Part shown: in pieces, positions 63,985 through 64,000 of the stretch
Numbering within the stretch: position 1 is the first letter of the stretch
How the letters are laid out: every line of letters starts with the position of its first letter
Source of the DNA: a virus
IMG/VR virus record: IMGVR_UViG_3300047470_000395
Location: 1-64,000 of that record
Reading direction: 5' to 3' (one strand)
Length of the DNA stretch: 64,000 nucleotides
The notes under the pieces: generated by a model
The model's database searches: none
What the model saw: the letters and a program-made list of their open reading frames with translations, nothing else
What the model was told of the DNA's origin: nothing
Position numbers and translations under genes: made by a program

Positions 63985-64000
63985 TGGCCTGGCGGTACAT
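63984..64000 (+). CDS. Start of the next tail gene (cut by the window edge)
   Basis: ATG 63984 overlaps the previous stop (TGATG) and reads MAWRY before the window ends. Probably the next minor tail gene; nothing more can be said. Confidence 0.6.

Noticed and set aside
1-64000. CRISPR array
   Set aside because: No series of regularly spaced direct repeats was seen; the repeats present are palindromes and promoters at scattered positions.

Overview
The window is GC-rich, Streptomyces-like DNA: GTG starts are common, genes are tightly coupled by ATGA/GTGA overlaps, and several proteins belong to families typical of Streptomyces (WhiJ/DUF397/ATP-binding regulators, DUF6221, TraB/Spd-like transfer proteins). 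It carries most of a siphophage head and tail programme, so it is part of a Streptomyces temperate phage, prophage or phage-plasmid. No chromosomal flank, tRNA gene, rRNA gene or CRISPR array is visible, so integrated and free states cannot be told apart. The tail module runs off the right edge.

Layout. (1) 1-3.6 kb: terminator, phage promoter, large terminase, a recombinase-like protein without a catalytic tyrosine, and dCTP deaminase. (2) 3.7-20.3 kb: accessory and maintenance region. It holds small zinc-ribbon proteins, a zinc-finger/coiled-coil protein beside a 23-bp perfect inverted repeat, a leftward transfer-like operon (TraB/FtsK translocase plus a two-TM Spd-like protein) behind two operator-like palindromes, a long leftward operon of small metal-binding proteins with a RusA-like resolvase, and a rightward operon ending in a tyrosine integrase. 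(3) 20.3-29.3 kb: a Streptomyces regulator trio (XRE/DUF5753, DUF397, double HATPase), then a radical SAM enzyme, two exonuclease-like paralogues, a P-loop kinase and a Nudix hydrolase. (4) 29.3-64 kb: virion genes. These are a portal-MuF fusion, an SNase, a 3,823-residue modular protein, a protease-Nudix fusion, major capsid, an HTH protein with a metallophosphoesterase, a GP88-family protein, an Ig-like decoration protein, connectors with an embedded poly-gamma-glutamate hydrolase, major tail protein, frameshifted tail chaperones, tape measure, distal tail and baseplate-like proteins.

The strongest unexplained signal is regulatory. A bipartite promoter-like motif (nGnGACRNTAA, then CANNNT at a nearly fixed distance) occurs 13 times, always on the + strand and always before the terminase or virion genes. 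At six sites the start codon lies 6-7 bases after the CANNNT box, which predicts leaderless mRNAs. A 28-bp element built on the palindrome CTTGCCCAATTGGGCAAG occurs four times just upstream of three of these promoters. A separate hairpin leader (core GCGGAGAGCACCGC) precedes three leftward genes 27-29 bases before the start codon. Together these suggest a dispersed late transcription network instead of a single late operon.

Function: virion genes build a siphovirus particle (tape measure predicts a tail near 200 nm). The transfer-like operon, coiled-coil/inverted-repeat locus and integrase suggest a maintenance or spread mode beyond lysis. The nucleotide enzymes (Dcd, kinase, Nudix) suggest remodelling of the dNTP pool. 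Family assignments rest on motifs read by eye; no database search was run.
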